DNA of 64,000 bases from Serripes groenlandicus (taxonomy: Eukaryota > Mollusca > Bivalvia > Cardiida > Cardiidae). Shown one piece after another: positions 43,653 through 54,695 of the stretch. The translations under genes and the position numbers were made by a program. The stretch lies in assembly GCA_031761405.1 (NCBI GenBank), contig JASEVX010000011.1, forward strand, positions 25,655,238 to 25,719,237. The letters run 5' to 3'. The notes under the pieces were generated by a model. It was not told where the DNA came from and searched no databases. It saw nothing but the letters and a program-made list of their open reading frames with translations. The number at the start of each line of letters is the position of its first letter. Positions within the stretch are counted from its first letter, which is position 1.

Positions 43653-45313
43653 CAGCTTTATTGTATACTTTGATATTTTTCCTTCTATTTTTCATTTGGA
43701 AAAAGGATGCAGTATCCGTCGATATATTGCAGTTAGATCTTTTTCTATGCTGCTAAGGACGGAACAATTTCCATACAGTAACGTTACAAAGCGCTCTCAT
43801 CCAACCTTTAATGATTTAGAGACCAGCTACTTTCTACTTCTACTTTGTTACTACCTAGGGATTAATGCATCGCAGGCAGGTGAGGACATCAAAATGTAAT
43901 CCGAGACTTCTCTGACCCTAAAAGCCTTTTTTTTCTTTTTTTTTCTGCGGTTTAGATGATACACAGCAAGATGAAATATCAAAAATCGTAAAATGGGCTG
44001 TGTAAGGGCAGAGAAGGCTCGGATTAATCAAAATGGTAAAAACAACCAATAAGGCATATTTACAAATACAAATGAAATAAAAAACATCTGCGTTGGTTTA
44101 GGCTGTGTATGCCTGCAGACGGGACTTGAATCAGTCTACAGACGTGATCTGCGCAAGGTCCGGATGAAGGGGGTTCCAGTCTCTGATAGTCCTAGGAAAA
44201 CAGTCCTTATACTGTCCGTATATGTGTAGTACAGTGTTTCGTACATCTTTTGTAGATGACACGTGGTGAAAAATCGATCGACATTCGAAAACCCCAATCT
44301 GGTGGTTTCTGACGTAATAATGTGACGTGTAGATCAACAATATTGCTGGATTGTACACAGGGACTTGCTCCTCTAAAAATAGATATGACCTACTCCATGC
44401 ATAGATATTAACAAGGGTGGACACAGTTTTCTGGATCGCCTCGCTTCAACTCATTTTTTTTCAAAAGTATTCGAACAAATATAAGCATGTATATATAAAG
44501 TGGTGATAAGGATATGCTATTACGTTTGAACAACACCTTCTCCGTATGAAACGACATGTTACCTCTTACGAATTTTTGTACTTGTAAATTGGTAAATGTG
44601 CTCCACTTGCTATGTCAATTGTAATGTTTATTTGTGTATTTTGTTTTTCACACAGGTCATGTGGCCTATTGAATTTATATTTGAAAATAAACTTCTTCAT
44701 ATATGAATTTGAAGTACGGAATCGATCAATAATACTTTTCTCCATCGAACTATACCAAAATAACGTGAATTTGTTCTCCCTACACGAAAGTACCTGCTAT
44801 CGACATTTCGGAATACTTCGTTTTTTTGTTGTTGCGGTAATTGTCAATGTGAAGTTTATCAAGGCAGTATAGAAGACATGTGTTCGCTTTCCTAAACATA
44901 CTGCGAGGTCAAACGGGGCATCTTAATCGTAATAAAGAAACCCAAATATCAAGGCATAATTACCAGAAATAGATAATACACGAGTTATTAATAAAAAACA
45001 CTGTTAGAAAAAGCGTTACACATTTTTTGTCAACGATTCAATTTCGAGTCGACATCAATGGCGGTCGTAGATTACATTTTCCACGACCCTAGCAACCACC
45101 GGAAAGGAGAATATAATTGCGCGATGTTTATTTATCTAAACAATCTAAAACCAGTGTTAATTTTAAAATGGTGAAGTGTTTAAAACAAACAAAACGACAA
45201 ATTTTAAATAGCCAATATAAAATTATACAATAAAAATGTTGTTGCATAATTATTGCTCCGGCACCTCAGCCGAAGGAACTCGTCCAACACAATTTGTTCC
45301 CATATAGATGCAA
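43653..45313 (-). mobile_element. Left arm of inverted element pair (about 1.66 kb)
   Basis: The whole segment is the reverse complement, with indels, of 46526-47757. Matched pairs include 'ttattgtatactttgatatt', 'cctgcgatgcat', the RT fragment, 'tgacgtaataatgtgacgtg', 'actgcgaggtcaaacggggc' and 'cgaaggaactcgtccaacac'. The outer edge abuts a (TA)n run. It is larger than the right arm because of an extra internal stretch around 44.5-44.85 kb. Confidence 0.7.
44098..44424 (-). pseudogene. Non-LTR retrotransposon RT C-terminal fragment
   Basis: The translation keeps YYVRNHQ, YGQYKDCF, PRTIRDWNPLHPDLAQITSV, then a TGA in place of the usual Ser codon, then FKSRLQAYTA and TAA. The RTIRDWN-x-LPPD...SFKSRL block is the typical C-terminal end of ORF2 in animal non-LTR elements (established knowledge). 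No catalytic RT motif is present, so only the last roughly 100 codons survive. Confidence 0.75.
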
Positions 45314-45319
45314 TAACCT

Positions 45320-45980
45320 ATAATACAGTTAATAGAAGGAACATGGTAAATAGAATGTTTGCATTTCAATATTTCAACCTATTTTTTTTTATCAGCTTTT
45401 TATAATTCAATAAATCCTCGCGTTAGATACTACATCTGTCGGGTATTTCTCGAACCATAATATTTTTTTCCATTCGAATTTGAACATCGGTGATATTAAG
45501 CAGAAATGATTAATGAGCGATGTTCTAGGAATTTGACGGGCATTTTATAAAGATGAATTATAGATATCTTTAATCTCTGTCGGATTTTGATGCAAGTCTG
45601 TTTTGAAAGGCATGAATATGGAAAATATTATTTTTGTCAAACATAGCAGGAGTCATTACTTTATGATATCCCCTTTCCCTCATCCAGACGTCTTCAGGCG
45701 CCTTGGCAGCAATCAACTGTTCTACTTATTAAATCGATTCAGTTTTATTTTAAAAATATCGCGTTTCAATACCTATTAAATCGGTCAATTAATTTTAGAT
45801 CTCTATACGATGGTGTATTCTTTTTTTAAAATTCAGGTATGTCTAGAAAATAATTTCCAAACAATTAAACAAAACATATCATTTGCTAGCTTAGATTACA
45901 TTTTGTAAAAATGAAAAAAATCAAAATATGGTAACGAAATATAAGACTTCAATCTTTTTTTCTTACCAATACCGTAAATG
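45320..45980. other. Spacer of the inverted pair, first part
   Basis: AT-rich. A possible family C left-end remnant at 45675-45735 ('ccctttccctcatccagacg'). No gene. Confidence 0.35.
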
Positions 45981-45984
45981 AAAT

Positions 45985-46525
45985 AGGTCTTGCAAGGAGA
46001 AGAAAGTCAGTAAAACACTTTATATAAAGAAATACTCTTTAGTTATTGAATTTTCTACCACTTGGTCTTTATCAAGATTTAGAGTGTATTGATATAAAGT
46101 GTAAAAGGAAATATTTTTTATATTATCAACGTCCTGCCATTCAAGCAAGTTTGTTTCGGACTTTTTGATGTATCGTTATAAATTGCGAGCATTTTCAACG
46201 CGATCAATTTAAGCACATTATTTGTAGTTGCTGACATAGGGAATTTCAGTTGTTTGCTATAACATTATCGACAAATAGTGTTTAAAATTAAGGATTTATG
46301 CAAGACTATTTGATTGTATTCACGATACCGTGCCATACATGAGCCATGTCACATGAAAATCAACCTTCATCGACTTTTAAAAAAACAAAAAAATACTTAC
46401 ATTCGAAATGGACACATTTACCGTCGGGTTTTAACCACACGCCCACTCTCAAGGCTTCTATACAATGCAATATTATACCATGCTATTTATCGATGATGTG
46501 TATGTACATAATACATACAAGACAG
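45985..46525 (+). repeat. Direct duplication, copy 1a
   Basis: Near-identical to 48955-49493: 'gtcagtaaaacactttatat', 'tatcaagatttagagtgtat', 'gaccatgccatac'-like phrases and 'caatattataccatg'. It ends exactly where the right-arm element begins. Confidence 0.85.
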
Positions 46526-46666
46526 TTCTATAGGTTATTGCCTCAATATGGGAACATATTGTGTTGGACGAGTTCCTATGGCTGAGTTGCCCGAGCTTGC
46601 GAGGGCAGAACTCCGCCGAAGGAACGAGTCCCAACAAAATAGATTCCCATAATCATGCAATAACCT
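46526..46666. repeat. 141-bp palindrome at element end
   Basis: 'ggttattgcctcaatatggg' pairs with 'cccataatcatgcaataacc', and 'tgttggacgagttcctatgg' with 'cgaaggaacgagtcccaaca', around 'gcccgagcttgcgagggc'. Only one half is present in the left arm (45.23-45.31 kb). Confidence 0.85.
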
Positions 46667-47375
46667 TTTTATTGTATAATTTGATATTAGCCGTTTTGAT
46701 CTTTTAAACACGTCACCATTTAGACAGTTAACACTCGTTTTGGATGGTTTAGATAAATAAACATTAACGATATATCGCTCAATTATACTCGCCTTTCCGA
46801 TGGTTGCTAGGGTCAAGGAAAATATAATTTACGAACCGCCATTGTTGTCGACTCGAAATTAAATCGTCGACAAATCATCAGTGATGTGTAACGCTGTGTT
46901 TTCCAGTAAGAACTCGTGTATTCTCTTATTCTGGCATTTACGCCTGGATATTTGTCTTTTTTTAAAGATTTAGATGCCCCTTTTGACCTCGCAGTATGTC
47001 CAGTAAAGAGAACACACGTGAACACACGTCTTCTATAGGCCAACTGCGTTGATAAACTTCTCATCGGAGAAAAAATACAAATCTGAAGACCTACCTTTCA
47101 AACAATCATTTGCTTATTTATCCTAGCAGTTATGAATCCCTCCTTATTAGTTGATACACATATCATAAATCGTCAACGACAATCAAAACAACTTTCTAGC
47201 GTACATCCTTACAATCGAGCAATATTATTGATGTACACGTCACATTATTACGTCAGAAACTATTATATACGTAGTTATTTACAAAAACAGCTAACGCTAT
47301 AAATAGACCAGATTGGTTTTTTCGTAAGTTTATGGATTTTTGTCTACGTGTCATGTATAAAAGATGTACCAAACA

Positions 47376-47485
47376 ATGAATTACGAACAGTATAAGCACA
47401 GTTTTTTCCTATTAGAGACTGGAACACCCTTCCTCCGGACCTTGCACAGATCACGTCTGTAGACTGATTCAAGTCCCGTCTGCAT
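47376..47485 (+). pseudogene. Non-LTR RT C-terminal fragment, second copy
   Basis: EQYKHSFF, then after a small deletion PIRDWNTLPPDLAQITSVD, then TGA, then FKSRLH. The TGA falls at the same codon as in the inverted copy, so the stop predates the split of the two copies. Confidence 0.75.
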
Positions 47486-47757
47486 TGATACACAGCCTAA
47501 ACCAACACAGATGTTTTTTATTTCATTTTTATTTGTAAATATGACTAATTTAGTTGTTTTAACCATTTTGATGACTTCACTTGCCTGCGATGCACTTAGC
47601 CCTGGCAGTTACAAAGTAGGAGTAAAAGTTAGCTGGTCTCTAAATCATCAAAGGTTGCATATCAATGCATGTAATATCAACCCGTGCAATATCAACTGAT
47701 ATTGAATCATTTTACAAAATGGAAAATAGAAGGAACAATATCAAAGTATACAATAAT

Positions 47758-47856
47758 GCTATATATTATACATCGTGATCAGAGGGCAACCAAAGAAGTT
47801 ATAATGAACACATTGTCAGATAGAAAAATTAGAATAAGAGAAAAAGAAAAATAGAG
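47758..47856 (+). repeat. Direct duplication, copy 1b
   Basis: 'tatacatcgtgatcagaggg' to 'agaaaaatagagaga', matching 49494-49590 almost base for base. Confidence 0.85.
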
Positions 47857-47861
47857 AGAAA

Positions 47862-48108
47862 ACAAGATGTGTTTGTGAAACACTGATGCCCCCGAATGGC
47901 AACATCTAGGTCAAAGGTCAAGGTCAAACATTTTGGTACTGACAGAAAGGTCATGTCACAAGGAATACACATGTGAAATATGGTAGCCGTACCTGTTATG
48001 GTTCAAAACTAGTGGTCAATGTTAAAGTTTTTTTCGACAGACAGACAAAGAGACAGACAGGCCAAAAACTAGATGCCCACCGAATCGGTGATTCCGGGGG
48101 CATAACAA
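47862..48108 (+). mobile_element. ACAAGATGTG...GGGGGCATAACAAG repeat insertion
   Basis: 'acaagatgtgtttgtgaaac', 'tgatgcccccgaatggc', 'tctaggtcaaaggtcaaggt', a (GACA)n patch and 'attccgggggcataacaag'. Missing from the second duplication copy, so inserted after (or lost from) one copy. I recognise it as a common bivalve dispersed repeat (memory). ACAAG is present at both ends. Confidence 0.7.
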
Positions 48109-48345
48109 GGAATTTAGGTACAAACTGGAAGATAGAAGCATATTTTATTATTAATTACTTCTTTGTTGATATAACACGTACATATAAATCATGTATATAT
48201 GCATGTGGTATAAATGAAAGCTTATTGCGCTTGTTTCTTAATGCTTCCACGTTTATTTTATTTCCATTTTTCGAAACAAAATAAAAAGGCAATGAACATT
48301 ATCATGATAGAGCAAAACTGTGTTTACATATAACAATTGTACTAC
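48108..48345 (+). repeat. Direct duplication, copy 1c
   Basis: 'tttaggtacaaactggaaga', 'gtatatatgcatgtggtat', 'ttatttccatttttcgaaac', matching 49606-49850. Confidence 0.85.
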
Positions 48346-48501
48346 AAGAAGAATTGTGATGCATAGCATCATAAACGCCGCGCATGATTTTGAAGCATGA
48401 CTTAAAGAAAGCAGATGCAGTTCAGTACATTTGAATAACCTGTTCAAGCAGACAGGATGTAAATATTTCGAACACAAAGGCCAAATGTCCCTTTATTTTA
48501 A

Positions 48502-48545
48502 ACAAGAAGGCCAAGATGTGCCTATATTGCTCACCTGGCTACCAT
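48502..48545 (+). repeat. Dispersed repeat end fragment
   Basis: 'aacaagaaggccaagatgtg' and 'cctatattgctcacctgg' resemble, in complement, the closing AGGTGAGCNA...CTTGTT end of the 16.1-kb repeat family. Confidence 0.45.
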
Positions 48546-48950
48546 AGCCTATTATGAAAAGGTTACCAAGAGCAGAATGGGTCAATATTGACGTAGGGAT
48601 TAAACGTGTTATTTGCTACGATCTATGTGAAGTTTAGTCGCGAAATGACAAGTTTAGTCCTGAAATCATTTGGTTTACAGTTTGCTTAACATTCACTGCA
48701 ACTATAGTATGTCATACAAGCTGAAGTTTCTCAAGTTTTTGTTACCAATAAACTGTTTTAAATCCTCTAATTAGATAACAAAAAACATAGTTCAAGTCAT
48801 TGCCATTTTCGGCATATTATTTACGCCGCGTGTAAGCGCGTCGTCAGTATAGGATAGGTTTTAATTTTGTACTATGGGATGACGTAATCGAAAAGGGAGC
48901 AACCAACATTATTATTCTTAAGAATATGTTTTAAAAAAAAAAACCTTTAT
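48546..48950. other. No gene recognised
   Basis: 'agttcaagtcattgccattt' (48790) is inverted relative to 49860 ('aaaatggcaatgacttgaac'). Confidence 0.35.
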
Positions 48951-48954
48951 GAAT

Positions 48955-49850
48955 AAAGAAAGTCAGTAAAACACTTTATATAAAGAAATTCTCTTTAGTT
49001 ATCGAAATTTTGACCACTTAGTTTTTATCAAGATTTAGAGTGTATTGAAATAAAGTGTAAAAAAAAAGGAAATATTTTGTTATATTATCAACATCCTGCC
49101 ATTCAAGCAAGTTTGTTTTTGACTTTTTGATGTATCGTTATGAATTGAGTGCATTTTCAACGCGATGAATTTAAGCACACTATTTGTAGTTGCTTACATA
49201 GGGAATTTCAGTTGTTTGCAATAATATTATCGCCAAATAGTGTTTATAATTAAGGATTTATGCAAGACTATTTGATTGTATTCACGATACCGTGCCATAC
49301 ATGAGCCATGTCACATGAAAATCAACCTTCATCGACTTAAAAAATAAAAAAAATACTTACATTCGAACTGGACACATTTAACGTTGGGTTTTAACCACAC
49401 GCCCACTCTCAAGGCTTCTATACAATGCAATATTATACCATGTTATATTTCGATGATGGGTATATACATAATACATAAAAGACAGTTCTACAATATATTA
49501 TACATCGTGATCAGAGGGCAACCAAAGAAGTTATAATGAACACATTGTCAGATAGAAAATTAGAATAAGAGAAAAAGAAAAATAGAGAGAGAAAAAAAAA
49601 GAAGCAATTTAGGTACATACTGGAAGATAGAAGCATTTTTTATTATTCATATTCTTTTTGTATATAACACGTACATATAAACTATGTATATATGCATGTG
49701 GTATAAATGAAAGCTTATTGCGCTTGTTTCTTAATGTTTTCACGTTCAATTTTATTTCCATTTTTCGAAACAAAATAAAAAGGGAATGAACATTATCACG
49801 AGAATCCAATGCATTTCACAAATGATAGAGCTTTACATAACACAATTGTA
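48955..49850 (+). repeat. Direct duplication, copy 2 (unoccupied)
   Basis: Homologous to 45985-46525 + 47758-47856 + 48108-48345 joined without the two insertions. It serves as an internal empty-site reference. Confidence 0.85.
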
Positions 49851-49854
49851 CTAC

Positions 49855-50355
49855 AATATGTCGAAAATGGCAATGACTTGAACAGACAACATTGATGCTC
49901 AGGCTGATCTGGAAAAAATCGCAATTTCCCGGATGTCGGTGTTTTTTTGTGACGTGTCCCATTTTAGTTTTCATCACGTTTAACGCAGTGAACGGTAAAT
50001 CGGTGATAAGTGAATATTTACAAGATAGATTTACCGACAAATTCATTTTAACGTCACTGATATTGAGTGAAATGATGAACGAGAAGTGATACAAGGGACT
50101 ATTTGTCACTATTTTGACACATGTTTATGTAAAACAGATTATGCTATTGGTTATCCGATGTTTTACCGCCTATCTTGTCTGTTTTAATTACTTATATCAT
50201 TGTTTCGCATTTTAAAGCATCGACTTCCTGAATAGAATAAATGAAAACAACCGCAACATCAGGAAAAGATGAGCGTCTCTGGTTTCGTTCGTCTGAATCT
50301 TTTAAAGTGGTGTTTAATTACATGCATCAAAGCTAAAATGTTTCATAATATTCTT
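49855..50355. other. No recognised feature
   Basis: Nothing recognised apart from the small inverted match to 48.79 kb. Confidence 0.25.
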
Positions 50356-50359
50356 TTAA

Positions 50360-50503
50360 CCCTTTCCCACATACAGCAAATATATAGCAGACGGCTTTGT
50401 AGACATCTACACAAGAATGTTGCAATTCACTTTTATTGAAGGTATAATTGCTGGAAAAAGTTGAAAACATTGTGGCAAAAGGAGAAAATGCTCGTTTTGA
50501 ACC
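50360..50503. mobile_element. Family C MITE, right end lost
   Basis: TTAA then 'ccctttcccacatacagc', 'tagcagacggctttgtaga', 'cattgtggcaaaaggagaa', centre 'aatgctcgttttga'. The rest is replaced by the next repeat. Confidence 0.7.
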
Positions 50504-51060
50504 CGGAGTTCGGTAATGGCCGTACGACATCATTTAGATGATATAAACGCCGAGCTGCCGTTGATGTGCGAACCAAACGCTGAGCTAGACCATAAGTATT
50601 TGGCTATATAGTGTGAACCAAACGTCGAGCTCGGCCAAGGGCATTCGACTTCATTTACTTCCTTTGATTATATATTGAATATGGAATGCTGAACTCGGAG
50701 ATCATTGGCCCATATCAAATCAAATGTAGAGCTCGGTCATCGGCACTCCATTTTATACGACATTTCGAGGGCTTGGCGTGAAACTAAAATTGGTATTTTT
50801 TTTACCAATGTTAATCACCTCGCCATAAAGTCTTTATAAGCGTTAAATCATTTTTCTTGGTAAACAATGGAAATTAAGGTGCCATTGCTCGTTCTGAGCA
50901 ATGGCATCTAAATTTGCATTGTTTACAAAGGGATCAAAATTGCCCCTAAACCAGGGGTTTCAAAATAGGTTTTTAGTTACAACAGTTTCACGCCAAGCCC
51001 TCGATTTTAACTCTGAACTGAAACGCCGAGCCCTGCCATCGGTATTCGGTATTCAACGAT
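50504..51060. repeat. Degenerate 'GCCGAGCTCGGCC' repeat cluster
   Basis: Five or more phrases such as 'aaacgtcgagctcggccaag', 'aacgccgagctgccgttg', 'gtagagctcggtcatcggc' and 'aacgccgagccctgccatcg' at about 70-80-bp spacing. A family A MITE is inserted between the last two units. Confidence 0.7.
50765..51004 (+). mobile_element. Foldback MITE, family A, copy 5
   Basis: 240 bp, lacking 'ggttgt' after the left end. Flanked by TT on both sides. Inserted in the GCCGAG repeat cluster. Confidence 0.85.
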
Positions 51061-51064
51061 ATTA

Positions 51065-51815
51065 TATTCAGTAAACACGTTTACAAAACATGCGCAATAC
51101 AAAGTAGAACAAATGTCAGCCAACATACTTCTGAAATGTAATCTTAGTCATCAATATTTTTTAGCAACTTTAATCAATCAAATCTGCAAGATAGTGTCCA
51201 ACATCAATGAAGTTGATCAAACTACGGGGATCAATGGAGGTTAACTTAAGCCTAAAATGATTTTTGCATGTATGATTTATTATGATTAAATTGCAATCAG
51301 AAACGCACCAATTAGATAAATTAAATTTGAATTGGTGTAGTTCATAGAGGTTGAATTGGTGTAGTTAATAGTTCAATTGAGATCACTAAATCATCAATTT
51401 CTTGATATACATAGTAGTTATATATAATTAGGTAATTCATGTATGGCGCCTATAGCATGTGTTGTCTATGTGGAAATTGAGAATAAAACCTGCATTTTGA
51501 TATACTGCCTATTTCTGTGATCTATTTCAATAATAAAACAAGATTCCATTCCACTTTTAAATTGCATTTCTTTCCTGCGTTATTTCTATGAATGTATTAA
51601 ATAATTTGTTTGGACAGCCTTATCAAAGTAGATATAACCATAAGCAACCTTGAACCTAATCGTTGAGATTGCTTATCATGTATGTAATAACTGCCAACAA
51701 ACAGATAAATAAGCTGCGACAGAGTAAAGGGGTACCTGCAATCTCTAGTAATGTTTGTTACCATTGAACGAAAACGTTATCTAAGAAACAGGATGGATTA
51801 TGTACTGATCTAGCC
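51065..51815. other. No recognised feature
   Basis: AT-rich. 'gaattggtgtagttcatag' duplicated at 51331-51370. No gene. Confidence 0.3.
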
Positions 51816-51820
51816 ACATA

Positions 51821-52045
51821 TGAGCCGTTCCGTGAGAAAACCAACATTATGGACTCTGCGTAATGTATCGACCCGGATCAGCCTGCGCAGTCCGCGCAGC
51901 CTAATCCAGGCCGACACATTCCGTTCCATGGGGAAAGAAGTATAGAGTAATGATGCCTGAAACAGAAAATCCAAAGGAGGCGAAAAGTGTATATCCGGGT
52001 TAGCCTGCGCGGCATGCTGTCCAGGGTCGATACTTTACGCAGTCC
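51821..52045. mobile_element. Family B palindrome, right-truncated
   Basis: TGAGCCGTTCCGTGAGAAAA, good interior. Stops at 'ctttacgcag' and continues as the end of another repeat ('cagctgagctatccagggcc', 'attatgaccctcg', 52130-52165). Confidence 0.8.
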
Positions 52046-52212
52046 TTCTTGTGCCTCGTGTACGTATAAGCTTACCTGAACGTAAAATGAGTTTAAAATA
52101 TGATGTGCATGACACATCACATTGCATAACTCAGCTGAGCTATCCAGGGCCATTATGACCCTCGTTTTCTAATATGTATACTATGCACAACAAACCAATG
52201 CTAAAATAAATT

Positions 52213-52498
52213 AGCCGTTCCACGAGAAAGCTAAATTTATGGACGCGACAGATTAATATGAGCCGTTTCGTGAGAAAACCAACATTATGGACTCATTATG
52301 CGCAGTCCGTGCAGCCTCATCCAGACCGTCACATTCCGTCCAAGGGGGGTAGAAGTATAGAGTAATGATGCATAAAACAGAAAGTCCAAAGGAAGCGAAA
52401 AGTGTCCATCCGGGTAAGCCTGCACGGAATGCTTAGGTTGATACGCGTCGATACTTTACGTAATGTCCACAATGTTAGTTTTCTCGCGAGACGGCTCA
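52213..52498. mobile_element. Family B palindrome with a preceding broken end
   Basis: A 40-bp end fragment ('agccgttccacgagaaagc') precedes a complete copy starting TGAGCCGTTTCGTGAGAAAA (52259) and ending 'ctcgcgagacggctca'. Confidence 0.8.
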
Positions 52499-52525
52499 TA
52501 TATTATTTCAAATGTCATGGGTACA

Positions 52526-52769
52526 TCGAGGGATTGGCGTGAAACGGTTGTAACTAAAATTGGTATTTTTTACCAAGGTTAATCACCTCGCAATGAAGTC
52601 TTTATAAGTGTTAAATAATTGTTCTTGGTAAACAATGGAAATTTAGGTGCCATTGCTCGTTCTGAGCAATGGCACCTAATTTTGTATTGTTTACAAATGG
52701 GTCAAAATTGCCCCTAATACAGGGTTTTCAAAGTGTTTTAGTTACAACCGTTTCAAGCCAAGCCCTCGA
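52526..52769 (+). mobile_element. Foldback MITE, family A, copy 6
   Basis: TCGAGGGATTGGCGTGAAAC ... 'caagccaagccctcga', flanked by CA on both sides. Confidence 0.87.
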
Positions 52770-53197
52770 CATGTAATATCCTTTCATAATAGGGCGAAAG
52801 TAAAGATTAATAGGTAGCTGGTTGACCATTAAAACAGACGACGACGGAACAAAATTATTTCCGATATTATTTTAGAACGCAAAGTTCTTTAACACCGGTT
52901 ACTTTTCAGTTCTGTCTCCCTTATTCTTGCTCCATTCTTTATTGGTGTAGGTGTTTAGGTTAGAAGAGTGTTACCATGTCTTACAGCGTACGACGGTTTA
53001 AAACATTGTGGAAAAGGAGAAATTGCTCACAAAGATCAAGTTCTTCATTTGACACTTTATTTTCAACTTTATTCAATGATTATACTTTCTTTAATAGAGG
53101 ATAACCGTATCTTTAATCATATGTTTTCTAAGTCGTCTGTAGCTTATAGTAAGTCACGCATCCACAATGTGGTTAATATATACTTTTTAAAGGAATC

Positions 53198-53400
53198 CGC
53201 CTTTGCCGAGTGGATGGCGTCGGGGATATGGAACCGCGCGTCCCAGGGTTCGATCCCCAGTTGCGGCGCGGTGCCATTTGGAAAGGCACATTTCCTTGCC
53301 TTGTACTGGTCTGTTTACACAGGAAGTATGAATAAGTTAACTGTGGTCATGGTATAACTGAAATAATGTTGAAAACGGCGTAAAATCCCAATTAATTAAA
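53198..53400 (+). mobile_element. SINE, full length
   Basis: Head 'gccgagtggatggcgtcggg' with B-box-like 'agggttcgatccccag', body 'ggaaaggcacatttccttgc', tail 'gtcatggtataactgaaat' and 'gttgaaaacggcgtaaaat'. Same subtype as at 18.3 kb. Confidence 0.75.
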
Positions 53401-53463
53401 CAAACATGTAGGATTTACATTTACGTGATTTACGATTTCCTTTGAAAGTGTACCGTCCCTTAA

Positions 53464-53694
53464 CATGTTCCCACCTGCAGACGCAATTTGGTGCATCTGC
53501 AACAGCCGACTTTTTGTAAACAATGTTTTGTAAACAATGTTTTGTTCATGATGAGCAGTTTCTCTTGTAGTAACACTATTTTCAACTCTATTACATCATT
53601 GGTCTTGAACTCATTGATGTATAGAGATTTTCCAATGCATTGACTTGATGTTTTCAAATATGTCTGCTGCATATTTGTTCTGTGCTGGAAAGGG
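53464..53694. mobile_element. Family C MITE
   Basis: TTAA / 'catgttcccacctgcag' ... 'ctgtgctggaaaggg' / TTAA. Contains a tandem 'gtaaacaatgtttt' doublet. Its right TTAA is also the left TTAA of the next copy. Confidence 0.8.
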
Positions 53695-53698
53695 TTAA

Positions 53699-53926
53699 GC
53701 CTTTTCCCACATACAAACAAATCTGCAGCAGACGACTTTGAAAACATACCCGATTAGTTTTTTGGCAAACTCTCTTTAAATGAAAGTACAACAATTGATT
53801 CGAGTTGAAAACAGGTTGACAAAAGACGAAATGGCTCATTTTGAGCCATTTCTTCTTTGGTCAGCACGTTTTCAAAAAGCCGTCTTCTGCAGAGGGCGTC
53901 AGAAAGGGTCTATATGAGGGAAAGGG
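53699..53926. mobile_element. Family C MITE, abutting the previous copy
   Basis: 'gccttttcccacatacaaac', 'gcagcagacgactttgaaaa', centre 'atggctcattttgagccat', right 'tatatgagggaaaggg' then TAAA. Shares one TTAA with its neighbour. Confidence 0.8.
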
Positions 53927-54284
53927 TAAATAGTAGTGAGAAACCAGGGATACTCCATTGTTTCTTAGTTTTTATTCCAATAACGAAGGCTCATCAAGAT
54001 TCATAATAACCGTGGTTTCTATACTATGGTTTCTACCATTCAAGAAGCTAAAAGCCTTTTTCATCACTTCGCGTTGTTTTTACCCTCTAGGCTGTCTACA
54101 TTCTAGAGCATTTTCTATATACATGTATAGTTTGATCCTGCTGCTGAATATTTATCTCTAAATAAACCCTTATCCTGCTGAATGCCCGCAACTGGTGTCA
54201 CCATTCTGGATTTCTCATATCCAATAAATCGGCAGCAGACGAATTTGTTAACACGTTGACAAACAGTACGGAAAACCTCTAAAA

Positions 54285-54667
54285 TCATAGAGTTAATACT
54301 GCATAGATTTGAACACTAATCATAGAGTTAATACTGCATAGATTTGAACACTAATCATAGAGTTAATACTGCATAGATTTGAACACTAATCATAGAGTTA
54401 ATACTGCATAGATTTGAACACTAATCATAGAGTTAATACTGCATAGATTTGAACACTAATCATAGAGTTAATACTGCATAGATTTGAACACTAATCATAG
54501 AGTTAATACTGCATAGATTTGAACACTAATCATAGAGTTAATACTGCATAGATTTGACCACTAATCATAGAGTTAATACTGCATAGATTTGAACACTAAT
54601 CATAGAGTTAATACTGCATAGATTTGAACACTAATCATAGAGTTAATACTGCATAGATTTGAACACT
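54285..54667 (+). repeat. 35-bp satellite array
   Basis: Eleven nearly identical copies of 'ctaatcatagagttaatact' + 'gcatagatttgaaca', with a single substitution (gacca) near 54556. Homogeneity implies recent amplification or an assembly-collapsed array. Confidence 0.97.
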
Positions 54668-54695
54668 GTTGCAAAATGAAAACAATCTCAATAAT

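Larger units (their letters stand above)
46526..47757 (+). mobile_element. Right arm: inserted element (about 1.23 kb)
   Basis: Absent from the second copy of the flanking duplication (about 49493), where 'cagttctac' runs straight into 'aatatattatacatcg'. This makes it a genuine insertion. TATA occurs at both junctions and may be the target copy. It contains a palindrome at its left end and the RT C-terminal fragment at 47.4 kb. It is also present inverted at 43.65-45.31 kb. Confidence 0.75.

Noticed and set aside
44612..44872. 86-codon plus-strand frame with a hydrophobic stretch
   Set aside because: Lies in the left-arm element. No family is recognised, and composition is typical of AT-rich noncoding DNA.
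47862..48108. Candidate regulatory element with AGGTCA words
   Set aside because: Better explained as a dispersed repeat. It is missing from the duplicated sister segment.
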